Origin: Saussurea involucrata
Lineage: Eukaryota; Streptophyta; Magnoliopsida; Asterales; Asteraceae
NCBI GenBank assembly: GCA_033807775.1
Contig: CM066314.1
Coordinates: 33,467,001-33,531,000 of the forward strand
Direction: 5' to 3'
Length of the DNA stretch: 64,000 nucleotides
Under the pieces are notes generated by a model. The model was not told the DNA's origin and made no database searches. It saw nothing but the letters and a program-made list of their open reading frames with translations. Each line of letters starts with the position of its first letter. Position 1 is the first letter of the stretch. The translations under genes were made by a program, and so were the position numbers. Shown piece after piece: positions 10,641 through 20,288 of this stretch.

Positions 10641-10835
10641 CTTAAAATAACATACAAAAAATAACAAAAAACATAAGGAAAACATACCACAGAGGTAATA
10701 CGAGACATCTTCACAAAACCCGAACGCGTATTCCACACGACAAAATTGAGAGAGTGGGAGAAAATTGAGAGAGTTTGATTAAAATTTGAGAGAGTGATTA
10801 AAAAAATGAGAGTGCCGTTTTTTGGTCCCCCCCCC

Positions 10836-10843
10836 TTATATAG
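10836..10843 (-). promoter_or_regulatory. TATA box of MULE1 gene
   Basis: On the minus strand CTATATAA, about 130 bp upstream of the ATG at 10708, with a CT-rich leader (CTCTCAATTTTCTCCCACTC) between. A 10-bp C run (G on the minus strand) immediately follows the TATA box in the direction of transcription. Confidence 0.6.
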
Positions 10844-10904
10844 TGCGGCCGAAGAAAACATTAGGGTTTGGTTCGTCAAACAGACTTTAGGGTTAACCCT
10901 GTGC

Positions 10905-11240
10905 CGACACGTGGCACTATTGCCCGCGATCGCGGGGGGTCAAAGAAAGTCAAACGCGGGCAGGGACCAAAACTGCACACGCGGGCATTCTTGAGGGGGG
11001 AAAGCTGGACCGCGGGCATTCTTGAGGGACCAACGCGGGCAAAGTGGGCAAACTTTGGACACGTGTAGCCCGCGATCGCGGGGGTCAACGAGAGTCAAAC
11101 ACGGGCAGGGACCAAAACTGCACACGCGGGCATTCTTGAGGGGGGAAGCTGGACCGCGGGCATTCTTGAGGGACCAACGCGGGCAAAGTGGGCAAACTTT
11201 GGTGACACGTGGCCTGGAGCCCGCGATCGCGGGCTCTATC
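10905..11240 (-). repeat. GC-rich tandem repeat with CCCGCGATCGCGGG palindromes
   Basis: Two copies of a unit of about 146 bp, each opening with the perfect palindrome CCCGCGATCGCGGG (10923-10936, 11069-11082), plus a third palindrome at 11220-11233. Each unit also has repeats of GCGGGCATTCTTGAGG and GCGGGCAAAGTGGGCAAACT and CACGTG-like boxes. It sits between the TATA box and the element terminus, i.e. upstream of the MULE1 promoter. Open frames across it are artefacts of GC content. Confidence 0.85.
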
Positions 11241-11331
11241 GCAGATGTTTGGGGTATTTTTGTAACATGAGAGAGATTTGGGGTATTTCAGTAACACTTG
11301 GTTTGACTTAGGGTATTTTAATTAATTTCCC

Positions 11332-11629
11332 TAAAACTATAATTGAAACATGAAGAATACTAGTTAATAAATAATGAATTTATTTTCAAGTGCATCGGAG
11401 AGTCATCAAGTTGACTAAATGTATTTTCAACAACATTTCCAAAACAAAAATAACAAATAAAAACAATTGAAGCAAGAATTGTACAACTCAACATCCAAGG
11501 ATTCTTTTCGTTTGCAGGATTGAATATAATTTGAAGGTGTTTCGAATTTAATTCAACTAGGGTTCGGTACCGTGCGTTGCGCTGTAGTGATAATTTATTT
11601 AGAAATTATTGAAGTTAAATGGACCGATG

Positions 11630-11660
<31 letters not shown>

Positions 11661-12333
11661 CAAAATAATAATAATCAATATTACACTTAATATGAAGTTG
11701 TTCATAATTTTTAGTTGTTTCTTTTGATATATATATATAAATAATAGTTAAAGAGTTCTACATCATCAAACTTTGTAATTGACTCAAAATGATAAAATAA
11801 GTTAGTGAGACTATTGATTATATATGAGATGTATAACTAGTATTGTTTTTGTCATAACTCGTAATATATTTATTTATCCCTAACATATATTCACATAAAA
11901 TAGTTATATTCACCATGCAACCATAATATTGCTACGTAGTTTTGTTTACTTGGGAGGCATTTTGGTAAATTTGTTATAATGTACTTGTTGCAACTTCGGC
12001 TAAAAGTTCTCCATGAAGTCCCCGTTCCCAACCTATGGTTGGACGAAAGAGTAACAAAAGTCGTCAGTATTGTGACCACTCAGAGTATATGCAAGCCGGA
12101 TTGAATTGTTAATTTTTCCATGTTCAAGTTTTTTTTATTTGCTTGAGAGTGTTTCTTCCTAACTTAGTTTCTTAGTAGAGAATTTTAAAAAAGAGGTTTT
12201 AGTCATATTATATCAATTCTAATATCATTTTTATACATAATTTGATTTTAATTTAAATTAAAAAATTCAATCGGAATAATTATATATTGATGATTGTAAT
12301 AAGGTATCCTTTCTAATTTTATATATTTGGTTA

Positions 12334-12364
<31 letters not shown>

Positions 12365-12508
12365 GTTTCTATCGTTTTTTGTATATATTGCTATATTGAT
12401 AATAATAAATTTTAGTTTTGATTATAATTTTGACTATATATATATATATTCATAATAATTTTTATTTATGTATTAATTTTAGTAGTGATATTAAATTAAT
12501 AAGTATTG

Positions 12509-12545
<37 letters not shown>

Positions 12546-13040
12546 TCTATCGTTTTTTGTATATATTGCTATATTGATAATAATAAATTTTAGTTTTGAT
12601 TATAATTTTGACTATATATATATATATTCATAATAATTTTTATTTATGTATTAATTTTAGTAGTGATATTAAATTAATAAGTATTGATTTAATTAGTGAA
12701 CTTAAATGTAATAAGTGTATTATTTATTAATGAGAGAGTTAGTAATAAGTATTTGATTATATATATTAAATTTATTTAATGATATTAAATGTAATAAGTG
12801 TTTCATTTATTAAAGAAGGGGTTAATAATAAGTATTTAATTGTATATTGGTTCTAATTTTATTCATATATATTGGTTCTAATGTCATTACATTTACATAT
12901 TGATTTCAATAAGACTTTAAATAATAATAATTTTTAATTTTACGTAGTGATTACTTTATATATTAACTCAAATTTTAGATATTTAATTTTAGATGCTAAA
13001 TCTTCGATAGGAATGCTTTTGTTTATAAATTCTTTGATTT
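11332..13040. other. AT-rich intergenic stretch, no gene seen
   Basis: Low-complexity sequence with AT microsatellites (11634-11660, 12337-12364, 12513-12541). A 178-bp direct tandem duplication occupies about 12337-12692, each copy opening with an AT run. TAAAACTAT (11332-11340) directly after MULE1 is its expected 9-bp TSD. No open frame with recognizable content. Confidence 0.7.
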
Positions 13041-14322
13041 TGGTGGCTTGAATCTGCTTGGAGTGAACCAAATCAGGATTTTGGGGGTTTTCCAATTAGC
13101 ACAGTGCGATTACCCGAACAGTCGCCACTATCCGGGTAGGGGTCGCAACCCGGAGACAATGGTATCCGGATGGATTTCGTATCCGGATAGCGGCGTGAGA
13201 GACCAAATCCGATAGTATCCGGACGTTATTATCCGGAAAGTAGGTATCCGGACGCTGTTATCCGAAAAGTGGTATCCGAATGGATTTTGTATCCGGAAAG
13301 CTGGTGTCCGAATGGTCATCCAGACAGTGGTGCCCGGTAAGATAGTAACCGAGAAGTGGGTACCCGGACAGTGGTGTCTGGTAAGTCAGTTTCCGGGTAG
13401 TGGGTACCCGGGAGGTCTACCCGGCTGGTTGTTTCTGACTGTGTTACCTTTTGAGGTCAGGTCCTTTGTAGGTCGGGTTGAAGTGAGGGTTAGTAAGAGT
13501 TGAGTGCGAACTTTAAAGCATTAAGATAGCTTATTGTTTCTTATCGTTTATCGTAGACATTCCATTTGGAGGTCAGAGGTAAAGGAAGAAAATTTGATAA
13601 AGGCACCAAGTGAGTCTTTCTAACTGAAATGTGTTGATTTATGTATTACTTAAAATGCATGAGATATGATGAAACTGCATGTTTTATCCTTTATATGAAA
13701 CTGCATGTTTTACTTTGTTTGAGAAAGTTAAGATATTATGTATGCATACATTTGGAAGTGGGCATGTTTTGGCTAAGTCGGGGGGTGTAGCCCGCCAGTG
13801 CTCATACCGGGGGTGTGTCCCGTTTATGCCATGGGAGGTGTGACCCAATACGATAGTGTGAGACTGACACGTTGTCACAGATGTACGTGACTTCAGTGTG
13901 CCATATACATGGGTAGTTCTTGCGTGTGAAAGTTCAAATGTTTTAAAGATGAGAAGAATTTATAAATGCTTATAAACTGTTTAAAATGTTTTATGTGGTG
14001 CAAATGTTTGTTTCTAGAGGGAACTCACTAGACCTCAAGGTCTAACCCTCGCATTTCCAAAAACTAAACCATTTTCAGGTAAACACTTAGTAGAAGACTG
14101 TAGTAAGGGCAGAGAGAAAGCGTGAGCGTGAAGCTTTGGACTAGAAGGACGCCGTTATATTTAGCATGTCAAGCATAGTCTGTAGAAATCTCAGCTGTGT
14201 AATAGGTTGTTTCCGCAAACTTTGTGTTGTACTCGCATATTTGAGATGGTAATTTGAGGCCGTTTCGGCAAGTTATTTATTTTAATGTCGTTATGCTTTA
14301 TTGGTTGAGTTAGGTTGTTACA
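13040..14322 (+). repeat. Ty3/gypsy (Tekay-like) LTR fragment
   Basis: The 3' end TTAGGTTGTTACA and blocks such as GGGGGTGTGTCCCG, GAACTCACTAGACCTCAAGG and CCATTTTCAGGTAAACAC resemble LTRs of Tekay/Del chromoviruses as I recall them. The 5' boundary is not visible and may be truncated. The upstream part (13128-13432) is filled with degenerate TATCCGGA/TACCCGG words. Assignment rests on motif memory only. Confidence 0.45.
13128..13432 (+). repeat. degenerate (G)TATCCGGA / TACCCGG word array
   Basis: At least ten variants of TATCCGGA, GTACCCGG or related words spaced about 15-30 bp apart; core TCCGGA is palindromic. No frame or unit length is conserved, so it is neither coding nor a simple tandem repeat. 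Confidence 0.7.
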
Positions 14323-15061
14323 TTGACGACACTGATTTATTATTTTAATAATTTCCACTAATTATATTAAACGTGTTATACTTATAAAGAGTCAGCCGAG
14401 AAAAGGATAATTCTTTCGCCTATAGGTAGCCAAAGTCTCGAGGTATTTCGAATTGTTTGTTGACACGGACAAAGTCAGGGAAAACCTCTGAATTTTTTCA
14501 ATATTGAACCTTGGACTTATAATTACCAAAAAACTTAAAATAATAATTTATAATATATTTTAATATAATATAATTAATACAGAAATTGTTAAATAAAATA
14601 GCCGTTAAAGATATAATTTTTCCAGATATTTTAACTTTATAAAAATTATATAACGTCTGGAGTGCATCTTGCTATCATATATAATTAAAAGAAAAACCAT
14701 TAATACTTTTTCATTAAATATATAGCATTTAAAATAAGAATTACTTTATATAATATATAATAATTTAAAGTATTTTTAAAATAAATTCATTATTATATAT
14801 TACTTAATTTAATAATATTGTAAAACATCATAAATAAGTGTGAAGATTTTTTAAACTTGGTACATTTTATATCATTATCTGTATTTGTCTATCTATACTC
14901 TTTAAAAAAATTCTTTTATGGTTATTCTTTACAATGAGAAAATATAACTAAACATGAAACAAGATTATTCTTACATGTTTTCAGTTTTTGATTTGGGATG
15001 TTCTGCGTCGTATCACATGTGAATACATATAAGAGTATATAACTATAAGAAAAAACATTAA
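14323..15061. other. AT-rich spacer with a local duplication
   Basis: No gene seen. The segment around 14707-14760 (TTTTTCATTAAATATATAGC...) recurs at 15439-15487 and resumes after the MITE at 15786, so a stretch of about 80-100 bp is duplicated some 730 bp apart. The second copy was later hit by the Mutator MITE. Confidence 0.6.
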
Positions 15062-15433
15062 GAGCATCTCCAACAACTTCTCCAAAATGGGGAAAATGGA
15101 AAAAATGAGGTTTTTGGGCTAATATTTTGCTCCAACAACTTTTCCAAAACTATCCAAAAATGAAGAAAGTTGGAGAGATAAGGTTTTTTTCTTCAAATAT
15201 GGAGATCACTTCAAAAATGATTACCAAGTGAGAGAACCAATAGTATACTTCAAAAATAAATATGTAAAGAGAGAAATAATATTTTAATAGATGAATGAAA
15301 TATTCTAATATTTTAATTAATGTTGGATATTCCAAAATGGGGAAGCTGTTGGAGATGAATGTATTTTTTGTAAGGATTTTGGCTTTTAGTTCTCTATTTT
15401 GGAGAAATTATGGAAAAGCTGTTAGAGATGTTC
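15062..15433. mobile_element. Harbinger/Tourist-like MITE (372 bp)
   Basis: Imperfect terminal inverted repeats: left GAGCATCTCCAACAACTTCT, right (reverse complement) GAACATCTCTAACAGCTTTT. Flanked by the 3-bp TSD TAA (15059-15061 and 15434-15436), the PIF/Harbinger signature. No coding potential. It lies in the upstream region of the MBD gene. Confidence 0.85.
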
Positions 15434-15487
15434 TAATAATTTTTCATTAAATATATAGTATTTAAAATAAGAATTAGTTTATATAAT

Positions 15488-15776
15488 GGGAAATTAATTA
15501 AAATACCCAAAGTTTGACTTTGACTCACTAAAATACCCATTTTTTCAACTTTTGCAAAAATACCCATTTTTCCCGTGTTCGCGAAAATTTTGATCAATAG
15601 CGGGACAAATAGCGGGACATAGCGAGACAATCGCGGGATCAAATGTTTTAAAATGAACCCTATCCCGCGATTGCAGGATCAATAGCGAGAAAAATGGGTA
15701 TTTTTGCAAAAGTTGAAAAAAATGAGTATTTTGTTAAGGCAAAGTCAAACTTTGGGTATTTTAATTATAAATTCCC
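15488..15776. mobile_element. Mutator-type MITE (289 bp) sharing MULE1 termini
   Basis: Inverted repeats of about 36 bp (left GGGAAATTAATTAAAATACC; right reads GGGAATTTATAATTAAAATA on the minus strand) and a perfect 9-bp TSD, TTATATAAT (15479-15487, 15777-15785). The interior carries AGCGGGACA repeats and paired ATCGCGGGATC / ATCCCGCGATTGC, echoing the CCCGCGATCGCGGG words of MULE1. It ends about 120 bp before the region with the MBD gene's first TATA candidate. Confidence 0.92.
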
Positions 15777-15889
15777 TTATATAATATATGTATATAATCT
15801 AAAATATATAATACTAAAAAAAGTGAGGATTACATGAATCTATCCCTGATATGACCAGACACTTGTAAATCATGCGGGAAAAAAACATC

Positions 15890-16069
15890 GGTTACTTATA
15901 TAATATACCTCCGGCAGACTCCTCTTATAAAGTCTCCCACACACCCATTCCGCCGGCGAACACACACACATATATACCTCCGGCAGACTCCTCCATTTCC
16001 ACCGATTCTCATGCCTTTCTACTCAATTTCTCCGGCAGAGTAATCGCGATTATTATCCCTCTGGAATTC

Positions 16070-16103
<34 letters not shown>

Positions 16104-16170
16104 GTCTCAGTTTCACTCAACTATCATATTCTGTGAAACCACCGGAATTCGGTGGTTTAGAAAGTTGGAA
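15890..16170 (+). promoter_or_regulatory. promoter and 5' leader of the MBD gene
   Basis: TATA candidates are TTATATAATA near 15896 and TTATAAA near 15925. A 21-bp word, TATACCTCCGGCAGACTCCTC, occurs twice (about 15903 and 15973), partly within the presumed leader. A (CT)n(CA)n tract at 16068-16105 is typical of plant 5' UTRs. A 101-codon frame opening at 15872 overlaps the start of the main frame but has no recognizable content. Confidence 0.6.
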
Positions 16171-19100
16171 ATGGTGATCGAGAAGACTAGTAACAATCCA
16201 CCATCAGGTGGAACTGGTGGTGATGGCAGTAAGTCGGCATTGGAGTTAGAGTCGTTAGCTCGTGTAGACATGAAAAAAATGTCTCAGTCGGAGCTCTACG
16301 CTCTCTCGCTGTCTTCCTCCTCCGATTTTGACCTTTCTAGCACCGAAAATCTCGTCATCCCCAACATTAAATCCAACCACCAGCTTCCAGACTCAATCGC
16401 CACCACCACCACCACAACCTCCGCCACCAGAATTTTCGCATTTTCTCACCGTCGTGGTCGCCGTCACCACCGTCGCATTTCCGCTTCTGAAAACGACGTC
16501 GCAGCGGAAAACAGGCTCATCTTAAATTCTCTCGAGAAATTAGTTGCAGAGCGCGAGGCTAACGATTCGAACCCTCGCAACGACGTCGTTGTGGCGGATA
16601 ACGATGGGGATGTTCCGAAGAGGAAGAGGAAGAGAAAATCGAAAGCCCTAAAGGAGAATGGGGAAGAGGAATTGCAGGGATTAGGTGTGATCAGTGTAAA
16701 TGGGGAGGAAATTGATCTCAAATTTCTGGCGAGTGTTGCCGATGGAGAATTTGAAGGTGAATTGAAGAGGAAGACGGAGGGGATGGTTAGAGAAGATGAA
16801 TTTCTAGGGTTTTTGACGGGTTTAGAAGGGCGGTGGGGTAGCAGCCGGAAGCGGCGGAAGTATGTGGACGCCGTTAATTTCGTGAAAGCGCTGCCGGCGA
16901 ACTGGAAAATTTTGCTCTCTTTACGCCCTCGTGCTCGGAAACCCTCTCTTTACTGCCGGAGATTTGTCAGGTAGCGACCATCACCTTTCCCCTACTTTTT
17001 AGCTGTGTTTTCCGATTGAATTTTGTGGGTGATTCATGGTTTCCAGTTCTGATATATGTTTGAAAATTGAGGTGAATGATTTGTGGTATGATCAATGCTT
17101 AATTGGGTTAATCTTGAATTAATTAATATTTGATTAATGAATCAGAAAGTTGAAGCCTTTTACTGGTTTTGTGGCTTGTAGTTGACTAGTTTCATAGAGT
17201 TTAACATGGTTCTTGATCTTGTCCCCTTGCACTGAACTTAATCTATATCGAATTTAAGAAAAAATATGTTTTTCGTTTTCGATTTGGATCTCAAAAAGGA
17301 ACACCAAATGATTTTGGTTCAACCGAACCTGTTGTTTGTTAATTCTTTAATTAGAAACTGAATCCAAGTGTTGAGTTCTCACATTCTCATGATCAATGAA
17401 CGAAAAAGTTTCATGTTTTTGTTAGTAATTTTATTATCTTCTCGGTACTTAACTACATTTAGTTAATTAATTAGACTGGTTCGTGCTTTATGGTATAGAC
17501 ATGATCTACGGCTAACCTATAAACATTCATATATCATACACTGTAACGGGTTGCAATTTTTGGTAGTTTCCGTATTATTGTCTTTCTTAACAGATATAGT
17601 TTGATTTGAGCTTTCAAAATGTTAATTTCGGCCGTATATATTATTAGACACCAACCCTATAAACAATGTATACCAAACCAAACCAAACCAGCTCAGTATA
17701 TCCCACTTGGAGGTGGGACCCGGGGGTGTGATGTACATGTATCTGACCTCTATACTGTATCCCAAAGACCTCTATATTGTATCCGGTGTTCAAAAAGGCG
17801 CGCCATGACGCGATATGGCGTAAGACGCGTTTCCGCCGTTACGAAATGGCCCATAACGTTTCTATATGGCGTGGCTCACGCCATGGCGTCTTAAGGCGCG
17901 CCGCGGCGCGAGTTTTTTCTAAGACGTGATATTTTCACATTTTTTTTATCTTTTTTGTTTTTACATTTTTAACTTTATATTTTCTACCTTTATAGATTTA
18001 TCTAATCACGATACACATTGTTTCAAAATTTCATAAACATTATGGAATTACGATAAAAACGAACGTTGTAAATTTACCTTTATAAGTTCTATTTTAATAA
18101 TAATCTATATGTATGTTCTTCTTCTAATATGAATGTATTTTTTAATATAATTATCTTACTAGAATAATATATGGATAACAAATATGTGTATATATAATTA
18201 TACATTTGACATACAAATTTGCCGCCTTATCACGCCTTGAAAAACGCCGCGTCCTCGCCGTGCAGAGGCGGACCTAGAGTAGAGCATACGGTGGCACGTG
18301 CCACCGTATCGTTTGTCCGGCGAAGGGTAAAATTTTGTACCTGTATGAAGAGTGCAATCGTATTATTTTGGAGGGTGCAACCGTATCGTTTTAAATGGTG
18401 CAACCGTATAAAAAAACTCTTAAAATCAACCAAAAATCCCAAAAAACTCTTAAAATCAACCGAAAACCCCCGAAAAGTTCTCTCGAAATTGATTTTTTTT
18501 AAAAGTTCCTCGAAATCGAGAAAAAAATTAAAAAAAATTCTCAAAGCAGTGGAATTAGGCTAAAACAACATCGGACGATGTGGAAAATTTTTAGGTTCGT
18601 CAAAGGTGCCACCGTAAGAAAAAATTCCTGGGTCCGCCTCTGTCGCCGTGGCGTGTAAGGCTTGAGGCTTGACCTCGCCGCCACGCCGCGCCTTACGCTA
18701 TTTTGAACCTTGACTGTATCCCAAAGAGTAGAGCATCTGTTTCCGTGAGTACCTCTGGCTTATGAACCCTAAAAAACAATGTGTATTGTGATAATGGGTT
18801 CAATAAGGTTCTTGATCTTGATTACAAAACAACATACACGATGCTCGCGTGCATTTTTCTGTTGTGGTGGCTAAAAATGTTGCTTTCTTGATGCCATCAG
18901 TCCAACAGACGAACATTTTAAATCATGCAAAGACGTTGCATTCTACTTGAAATCTCAATTCGTGACAAATGACGCCAATACTCCCGACGAAGGGGCTGTG
19001 ATGCCAGTAGAGAATGATCATCAAGCGGGTCCCGATTCGGTAAGCGAATAACACAATCAACACATTGATTTTGTTATGAGCAGAATATGAATCTTGATTC

Positions 19101-20288
19101 TTGCACCTTGTTTTGATGTTTTACAGGTGGCTATAGTTCCACTATCGTCTGTTGCAGCCGAGGAAGTCAATTTGTTGGAGACCAGTGAGTTGAGAAATGT
19201 TCCAATAATCAGTGTCGTCGAGTGTAATATATGTAGAGATTCGTTTACGTCCATAGGTGGATTAGAATCTCATTTACAGAAGTTTCACGGGACTAATGTT
19301 CGACGGTTGGATTTGGATGAGTTGACTGGGAAACGCTCAATATCCGACGATGTTCTTCGCATTAGAGAAAGTAATCCGCTTCCGTTTATCTGTCAAACGG
19401 ATGTTCCATGTCCAATCGTCGAGAATTCTTTCAACCACAAATCAGTTGTTGTAAAAGAGGTAACGAATCAAACCATAACTTTTCTCTTTGTAGTAAATTT
19501 ATCGATCTTCTTACCTTTCTTAAACATTCATGTTTCCTTTTTCTGGGATTCTCGTTAACTTCGGAAATTTGCTTCTCATGGTGTTTATGAGATAATCCTT
19601 TTTTTGGAAGGGTGTCCTAGGCTATGCCTAGACTAATCCCGGCAAATTATGACTGCAAAAAATCAGCGCTGATAAACTCAGTGGCCAAAATTGTTGTATA
19701 CGCCTGTATTCGAACCCTGGGCAGATGGGATATTCCACCACATCCCCTGAGGCCTTAACCACTACGCCACAACCCTTGTGGTTTCAGATAATCTTTTAGG
19801 CTATGCTTGGCAAATTACTAGCTGAAAAGCTAGCTGATAAAATAGTTGTATGCGGTAACAACTAGCTGATAAGTTGGATGACAACGTAAAATGACCTAAA
19901 AATGACATGTTGAAATGTTAGTCAGATAAATATAAGGAGCATAATTGGAAAAAGAATAAGCTCAAAATATACCCTATCTTATTGGTTTGATCTTCGATGG
20001 CAGGAATGGGACCCACTTCCGGACACGGTTACGAATCACAATGAACCAAGACTTGGTGAAGGATCATCAAGCATGCCAGGGTCATCAAATGAACCGAAAA
20101 AGAATTCTGAAGTGACGAGGAACTTGAAGACAAGATGCATGTGGTGTCTTAATGATTTCACCCGTGCGCCTGTTGATGCAGAAACTCTCGCAAGTTCGAC
20201 TGGTTTCATTTGTCCAAAATGCAAAGAAGAAATATCGGGGAGATTAGAAACTACTTTGTGCAAGTTTTATCAGCGCGCCGACAAGTGA
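16171..20288 (+). CDS. MBD8: methyl-CpG-binding domain protein, MBD8-like (4 exons)
   Basis: Exons 16171-16970, 18901-19039, 19127-19459 and 20004-20288 join in phase to 518 codons plus stop, all with GT/AG borders. The ATG at 16171 is used; a longer frame would need a TTG. The N-terminus has SQSELYALSLSSSSDFDL, a block I recall from plant MBD8 proteins, followed by a basic Arg/Lys-rich region (nuclear). The MBD spans the exon 1/2 junction: LPANWKILLSLRPRA ... RRFV, then SPTDEHFKSCKDVAFYLKS. Exon 3 encodes a C2H2 finger (CNICRDSFTSIGGLESHLQKFH); exon 4 a CMWC ... CPKC pair. Such proteins sit in chromatin; methyl-CpG binding by this class is uncertain. An intron may exist in the 3' UTR (about 20333-20434). 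Intron 1 carries nested hAT MITEs and intron 3 a SINE. No lesion seen. Confidence 0.82.
17784..18712. mobile_element. hAT-type MITE with a nested insertion
   Basis: Termini: left CGGTGTTCAAAAAGGCG, right (reverse complement) CAAGGTTCAAAATAGCG; near-perfect 8-bp TSD (ATTGTATC at 17776-17783, ACTGTATC at 18713-18720). Both arms are rich in GGCG/CGCC words. Same family as 43807-44185, whose left arm also begins CAAGGTTC and continues with AAGCCTCAAGCC. Located in intron 1 of the MBD gene. Its effective length without the nested element is about 540 bp. Confidence 0.82.
18263..18642. mobile_element. hAT MITE nested in the hAT MITE (380 bp)
   Basis: Termini CAGAGGCGGACCTAGAG and, reversed, CAGAGGCGGACCCAGG; perfect 8-bp TSD TCGCCGTG (18255-18262, 18643-18650). 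The short open frames crossing it are chance readings. Confidence 0.92.
19602..19786 (-). mobile_element. tRNA-derived SINE in intron 3 of the MBD gene
   Basis: On the minus strand it opens AAGGGTTGTGGCGTAGTGG, containing a perfect pol III A box (TGGCGTAGTGG); the B box is GGTTCGAATAC about 50 bp on. It ends in an A-rich tail. Flanks show an 11-bp TSD differing at one base (GATAATCCTTT at 19591-19601, GATAATCTTTT at 19787-19797). Confidence 0.82.

Larger units (their letters stand above)
6558..10708 (-). pseudogene. MULE1 DUF1985/Ulp1-like gene, ten exons visible, broken
   Basis: Exons inferred from GT/AG sites and open frames (minus strand): 10708-10688 (MSRITSV), 9215-8544, 8453-8313, 8229-7837, 7761-7672, 7592-7521, 7441-7364, 7282-7168, 7105-6704, and 6622 running into the SIRE LTR. 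The second exon holds a DUF1985-like block (SQLHFGRREFCLITGLRFG). Exon 4 is Ser/Tyr/Pro-rich with SSYQPAR repeats. Exons 6-8 are tandem copies. Exon 9 ends in a Lys/Gly-rich basic tail. The last visible exon reads HVDSWVSLLQKHRG, a segment I associate with plant transposon Ulp1 (C48) proteins, upstream of the catalytic core. Lesions: a frame change near 8900, one extra base at the start of exon 8, an in-frame stop in exon 9 (6836-6838), and the SIRE insertion. Family role: putative SUMO-type cysteine protease of unknown use to the transposon. Confidence 0.7.
6558..11331 (-). mobile_element. MULE1: Ulp1-type Mutator-like element, right part
   Basis: The right terminus at 11331 reads, on the minus strand, GGGAAATTAATTAAAATACC, the same terminal sequence as the 289-bp MITE at 15488-15776, which has a perfect 9-bp TSD. 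That length is the Mutator signature, so this element is assigned to Mutator by shared termini. The left end is beyond the SIRE insertion and outside the window. Inside are a minus-strand multi-exon gene with DUF1985-like and Ulp1-like exons, large arrays of AT-rich repeats in its first intron, a TATA box, and GC-rich palindromic tandem repeats between promoter and terminus. No MURA-type transposase is visible, as in Ulp1-bearing (Kaonashi-type) MULEs. Confidence 0.75.

Noticed and set aside
10637..10879. 80-codon minus-strand frame as a gene
   Set aside because: Only its last part (MSRITSV then a GTATGT donor) looks real; the rest reads through TATA box and leader.
10794..11297. Several overlapping frames on both strands at 10.8-11.3 kb
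   Set aside because: They run through a GC-rich tandem repeat with palindromes; the open frames follow composition and repeat period.
16165..16170. Extended N-terminus of the MBD gene starting at 16165
   Set aside because: The codon there is TTG; the first ATG is 16171 and follows a typical 5' leader.
18219..18563. Lys/Ser-rich frame at 18.2-18.5 kb
   Set aside because: It starts in one hAT MITE and reads into another inserted in it; no domain.
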